NCBI GenBank assembly: GCA_902475435.1 | Contig: CABRZL010000082.1 | Coordinates: forward strand, 1-8,759 | Direction of reading: 5' to 3' | DNA: 8,759 bases | Source of the DNA: an uncultured Eubacteriales bacterium | GTDB lineage: Bacteria; Bacillota; Clostridia; Oscillospirales; Oscillospiraceae | In this document: positions 7,197 through 8,759 of the stretch, piece by piece | How the letters are laid out: each line of letters begins with the position of its first letter | Numbering within the stretch: the stretch's first letter is position 1 | The notes under the pieces: generated by a model | The model's database searches: none | Told to the model about the DNA's origin: nothing | The model's input: only the letters and a program-made list of their open reading frames with translations | Position numbers and translations under genes: made by a program

Positions 7197-7298
7197 TCAT
7201 CTCCTTTGGAATTGCAAATTTTCCTCTATTCCCTATTGACTTTTTATTTGCAGACTGCCCTCAGCGCTTGAATTTTATATATGTAAACGGGATAAGCC

Positions 7299-7332
7299 AA
7301 AAGGCTCCCCGGAACAAAGGATAGGGGAGCCT
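7299..7332 (-). terminator. terminator-like hairpin, minus strand
   Basis: AGGCTCCCC (7302-7310) and GGGGAGCCT (7324-7332) form a perfect 9-bp GC-rich stem around a 13-base loop. On the minus strand it is followed by TTTT then GG, a short T tract. It would stop minus-strand transcription before the IS remnant. Confidence 0.6.
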
Positions 7333-7353
7333 GTATCGACTCCAGATCTATAT

Positions 7354-7388
7354 AAAAAGCACCCAAAGAAATTTCTTTCTCTGAGTGC
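7354..7388 (-). terminator. second terminator-like hairpin, minus strand
   Basis: GCAC (7359-7362) pairs with GTGC (7385-7388) around a palindromic AAAGAAATTTCTTT core (7365-7378), with an asymmetric internal loop. Five T follow on the minus strand (complement of A7354-7358). The stem is imperfect, so the call is tentative. Confidence 0.45.
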
Positions 7389-7496
7389 CTTTGTGACTCA
7401 ATTGGAGTCAAAGTATTAAATTGTAAAGGCGGACGGAATGTCCACTCTTTCGCGAAACTGGTTCTGTGCCTCTTATTGAAGAGAGGAAGTAGAAAC

Positions 7497-7531
7497 AAAA
7501 AAGCGCCTGAAAGCAAATACTCTCAGACGCT
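7497..7531 (-). terminator. intrinsic terminator of the small-protein operon
   Basis: On the minus strand AGCGTCTGA (7523-7531) pairs with TCAGGCGCT (7502-7510) through 9 pairs including one U-G wobble. A run of six T follows (complement of A7497-7502). The wobble makes the hairpin work only as minus-strand RNA, which fits transcription arriving from the operon at 7666-8759. The 134 bases between it and the last stop codon (7532-7665) show no further gene. Confidence 0.8.
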
Positions 7532-7665
7532 GTGTAACCGGAAAACTCTAATCGCTAAAAAGTAATTACTGATACTGATGTTATCGTTATAGCGGACTTC
7601 ACTTGATTTTGCAAGATGTTTGGCTGAATTTATCCATGTGCAAACCAAATTGCTGTTTTGGCGGA

Positions 7666-7815
7666 CTATAAGAGTCCTAATAACATCATGAGCGATACCA
7701 CCTCATCAGAATCCAAATCCTCATTATAGCTCGTTCCCTTCGGATCGGCACCAACGGAATCTTCGCTTTCTTGTTGATTAAATTCCTTGCTGTTTCCCAT
7801 TTCATTTTCCTTCAT
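7666..7815 (-). CDS. 49-aa acidic peptide with hydrophobic C-terminus, unknown function
   Basis: This is an ATG (7813-7815) to TAG frame of 49 codons. A strong ribosome binding site (AAGGGGAGGC, 7825-7834) lies about 9 bases upstream; the ATG five bases earlier is followed at once by a stop. Residues 1-38 are very hydrophilic and acidic (many Glu, Asp, Asn, Gln, Ser), with no cysteine. The tail is aliphatic: EVVSLMMLLGLL (38-49). There is no N-terminal signal peptide and no family I recognise. It is the last gene of the operon, 17 bases after the zinc-ribbon gene, and a strong terminator lies about 135 bases beyond. The acidic-leader plus short hydrophobic-tail shape recalls secreted or processed peptides, and the operon begins with an exporter-type ABC-2 permease, but no maturation enzyme is seen. 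It could equally be a small membrane-docking regulatory protein. Confidence 0.7.
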   Translation of the reverse strand: MKENEMGNSKEFNQQESEDSVGADPKGTSYNEDLDSDEVVSLMMLLGLL

Positions 7816-7832
7816 ATCATTCTCGCCTCCCC

Positions 7833-8057
7833 TTAAAAAGAGCTGCGGATTTTATTCAACTCTTCTTGCTTTTCTACCCAGTTCTCTACATAACCGCAGT
7901 TACAGCATACATAGCGGATAACAGGGATTTTCCCGAACAAAGTAACTGTGGTCGTATAGATATTATTCCCGCTCGCATACCTGCCGTTATCAGGAATGCG
8001 TTTGATCTCTATTAAACCACATTTAGGACAACAATAATTATTTTTCATCGTACTCAT
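7833..8057 (-). CDS. small zinc-ribbon protein, unknown function
   Basis: At up to 74 aa this protein has two CxxC knuckles: CPKC (10-13) and CCNC (51-54), separated by a beta-rich hydrophobic middle (NNIYTTTVTLFGKIPVIRYV). The short charged tail after it (ENWVEKQEELNKIRSSF) is probably helical. This is the classical zinc-ribbon layout; similar small proteins are often loosely labelled as TFIIIB-like in clostridial genomes. The start is uncertain. ATG at 8057 overlaps the upstream gene by 20 bases with only a weak AAAG upstream; ATG at 8048 (residue 4) overlaps by 11 bases. Either way it is probably translated by coupling to the preceding gene. Metal binding is a confident inference; nucleic-acid or protein binding is only a guess. 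Confidence 0.82.
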   Translation of the reverse strand: MSTMKNNYCCPKCGLIEIKRIPDNGRYASGNNIYTTTVTLFGKIPVIRYVCCNCGYVENWVEKQEELNKIRSSF

Positions 8058-8226
8058 TCTTTACTGAAATGACTGGCCGTCCATCTGCTCCCAGCAAGGG
8101 TGTCATTCCGCCCGCATTGCACGAACGCCTCCAGATATAATTTACGCCAGTTTCCCTGTCTACCAAAATTTCTATCATTGAACCAAATGAATTCTGAGAA
8201 TATGCTATCTTGAATCTATCGCTCAT
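8038..8226 (-). CDS. DUF6440-like small protein
   Basis: This 62-aa protein contains ILVDRETGVNYIW (20-32) and GGMTPLLGADGRPVI (39-53), the two conserved blocks I associate with the DUF6440 family of short bacterial proteins. Their function is not established. The predicted fold is a small beta-rich domain without membrane segments or cysteine pairs. The start ATG at 8224-8226 has AGGGGT (8235-8240) about 8 bases upstream, just after the stop of the preceding gene (17-base gap). Its 3' end overlaps the zinc-ribbon gene, so the two are probably translationally coupled. The family name is from memory of the motif and should be confirmed by a profile search. Confidence 0.83.
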   Translation of the reverse strand: MSDRFKIAYSQNSFGSMIEILVDRETGVNYIWRRSCNAGGMTPLLGADGRPVISVKNEYDEK

Positions 8227-8243
8227 TGTTTTCTACCCCTTTA

Positions 8244-8459
8244 TTATGAGATCTTATTTTTGTCGATATAATACCTGCTATCCGGACAACGAACTATGAT
8301 GCCTCTTCGCTCTAATTTATCGAAAACAAGTCCAATACCCTTCCACACACCAATGTCATGCAATGTTTGTGCAGTTTCAGGAGATGTCGCCCCTGCATCA
8401 AGGAATTGCCGAATCAGCATTTTCTTTCTAATACCACCAGCCGGTATAATCATGCTCAT
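8244..8459 (-). CDS. 71-aa winged-helix-like protein
   Basis: The order of predicted elements fits a compact winged helix: helix RKKMLIRQFLDAG (11-23), then TSPETAQTLHDIG (25-37), then a recognition-like helix GLVFDKLERRG (43-53), then a short beta wing IIVRCPDSRYYID (54-66). Similar small proteins with a GATSPETA and RYYID pattern are common in Clostridia, but I know of no proven role. The ATG at 8457-8459 is one base after the permease stop, and its ribosome binding site AAGGAG (8467-8472) lies inside the end of the permease gene, so expression of the two is tightly linked. It may regulate the transporter operon or bind the transporter; either is inference. A start at Met3 is also possible. 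Confidence 0.75.
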   Translation of the reverse strand: MSMIIPAGGIRKKMLIRQFLDAGATSPETAQTLHDIGVWKGIGLVFDKLERRGIIVRCPDSRYYIDKNKIS

Positions 8460-8460
8460 C

Positions 8461-8759
8461 TTATATCTCCTTCTTCCTGTATACCTTTATGGAAAGAAGC
8501 CACGATGCTGCCAGCAAAACAACGGATACAGAAGTAATGACCGGAATGAGCCATGACTGCATGGATATCATCAAATTGGCTAAATCCGCTTCTTCTCCAA
8601 TAGCGCCAAGGACTCCAAAGGCAGCGCAAAATCCGCAAATAATCACATAGAACACAATACGGCCTTTTTCTGCTCCGAATTTAAAAATAGCAGGGAGCAT
8701 CAAAGAAGGTGCCAAAATTCCCATCGCTGGTAACACTGCGACCAAAGAAAGCACTACAT
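8461..8759 (-). CDS. ABC-2 type transporter permease, C-terminal part (5' end outside window)
   Basis: The frame stays open to the window end, so the gene begins beyond 8759; a GTG at 8752-8754 is internal. About 99 residues of the C-terminal half are visible. The first hydrophobic run (LVAVLPAMGILAPSLMLPAIF) leads into KFGAEKGRIVFYVIICGFCAAFG, the loop-plus-helix typical of the ABC2_membrane_5 group. A short acidic loop (GEEADLANLMISMQSW) and a final helix (LIPVITSVSVVLLAASWLLSI) follow, ending in KVYRKKEI, close to the usual SIKIYEKKEF-like end of these permeases. Such proteins form the membrane part of an exporter with a separate ATPase, which would lie upstream of this window. Four small genes follow with gaps of a few bases or overlaps, forming one operon. 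The substrate is unknown. Confidence 0.85.
   Translation of the reverse strand, partial: VVLSLVAVLPAMGILAPSLMLPAIFKFGAEKGRIVFYVIICGFCAAFGVLGAIGEEADLANLMISMQSWLIPVITSVSVVLLAASWLLSIKVYRKKEI

Larger units (their letters stand above)
7184..7496. other. non-coding stretch between the IS remnant and the small-gene operon
   Basis: No convincing gene is present on either strand. It holds an orphan ribosome binding site and start on the minus strand (AAAGGAG at 7201-7207, ATG at 7186-7188, followed by 12 codons and a stop at 7150-7152 inside the IS edge), and tandem minus-strand hairpins listed separately. It also holds an inverted pair GACTCCA (7338-7344) and TGGAGTC (7403-7409) that encloses one hairpin. 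A TTG-started 90-codon minus-strand frame across this stretch runs through the hairpins and looks accidental. Confidence 0.6.

Noticed and set aside
7244..7516. 90-codon minus-strand open frame starting at TTG
   Set aside because: It begins inside the operon terminator, runs through two further hairpins, has no convincing ribosome site and no recognisable motif. Treated as accidental.
1..8759. CRISPR array, tRNA, rRNA or replication origin
   Set aside because: No regularly spaced repeats, no tRNA cloverleaf-like sequence, no rRNA motif and no DnaA-box cluster were seen on reading both strands; a dedicated scan was not possible.

Overview
The window looks like chromosomal DNA of an anaerobic, fermentative member of the Clostridia (Bacillota). 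The signs are a SAM-I (S-box) riboswitch ahead of metK, strong Shine-Dalgarno sites, consensus sigma-A type promoters, a formate/nitrite channel beside a D-lactate dehydrogenase-type gene, and an FtsX-type permease and ABC-2 permease of the kinds common in gut clostridia. Species cannot be fixed from the sequence alone.

Layout. (1) 1-2962, minus strand: three housekeeping or fermentation genes, each with its own signals. metK lies behind a TTGACA/TATAAT promoter and a SAM-I riboswitch. It is followed by a FocA/NirC-family channel with a perfect TTGACA-17-TATAAT promoter and a 16-bp terminator. Last is a D-2-hydroxyacid dehydrogenase (D-lactate dehydrogenase/VanH-like) cut by the window start. 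(2) 3181-4149, plus strand: a rhomboid-fold membrane protein that appears to lack the catalytic residues and carries a cysteine/histidine-rich zinc-ribbon tail, followed by a clear terminator and a second, unexplained 17-bp hairpin. (3) 4252-about 6000, minus strand: a decayed FtsX/MacB-type ABC permease with two in-frame stops, two frameshifts and a missing N-terminal third. (4) About 6001-7184, plus strand: a more GC-rich remnant of an IS110-family element whose transposase has lost its N-terminal catalytic region. (5) 7184-7665: no gene, but several hairpins and tandem minus-strand terminator-like structures. (6) 7666-8759, minus strand: a compact operon of an ABC-2 type permease (cut by the window end) followed by four very small genes: a winged-helix-like protein (71 aa), a DUF6440-like protein (62 aa), a double-CxxC zinc ribbon (74 aa) and a 49-aa acidic peptide with a hydrophobic C-terminus.

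How they fit. The left part is core metabolism: SAM synthesis, formate export and lactate formation. The middle is a graveyard where an ABC permease was interrupted and then eroded together with the insertion sequence. The right-hand small-protein operon is the best candidate for something undescribed. Its last gene, the 49-aa peptide, has a good ribosome binding site and a strong terminator behind it, but no function I can recognise.
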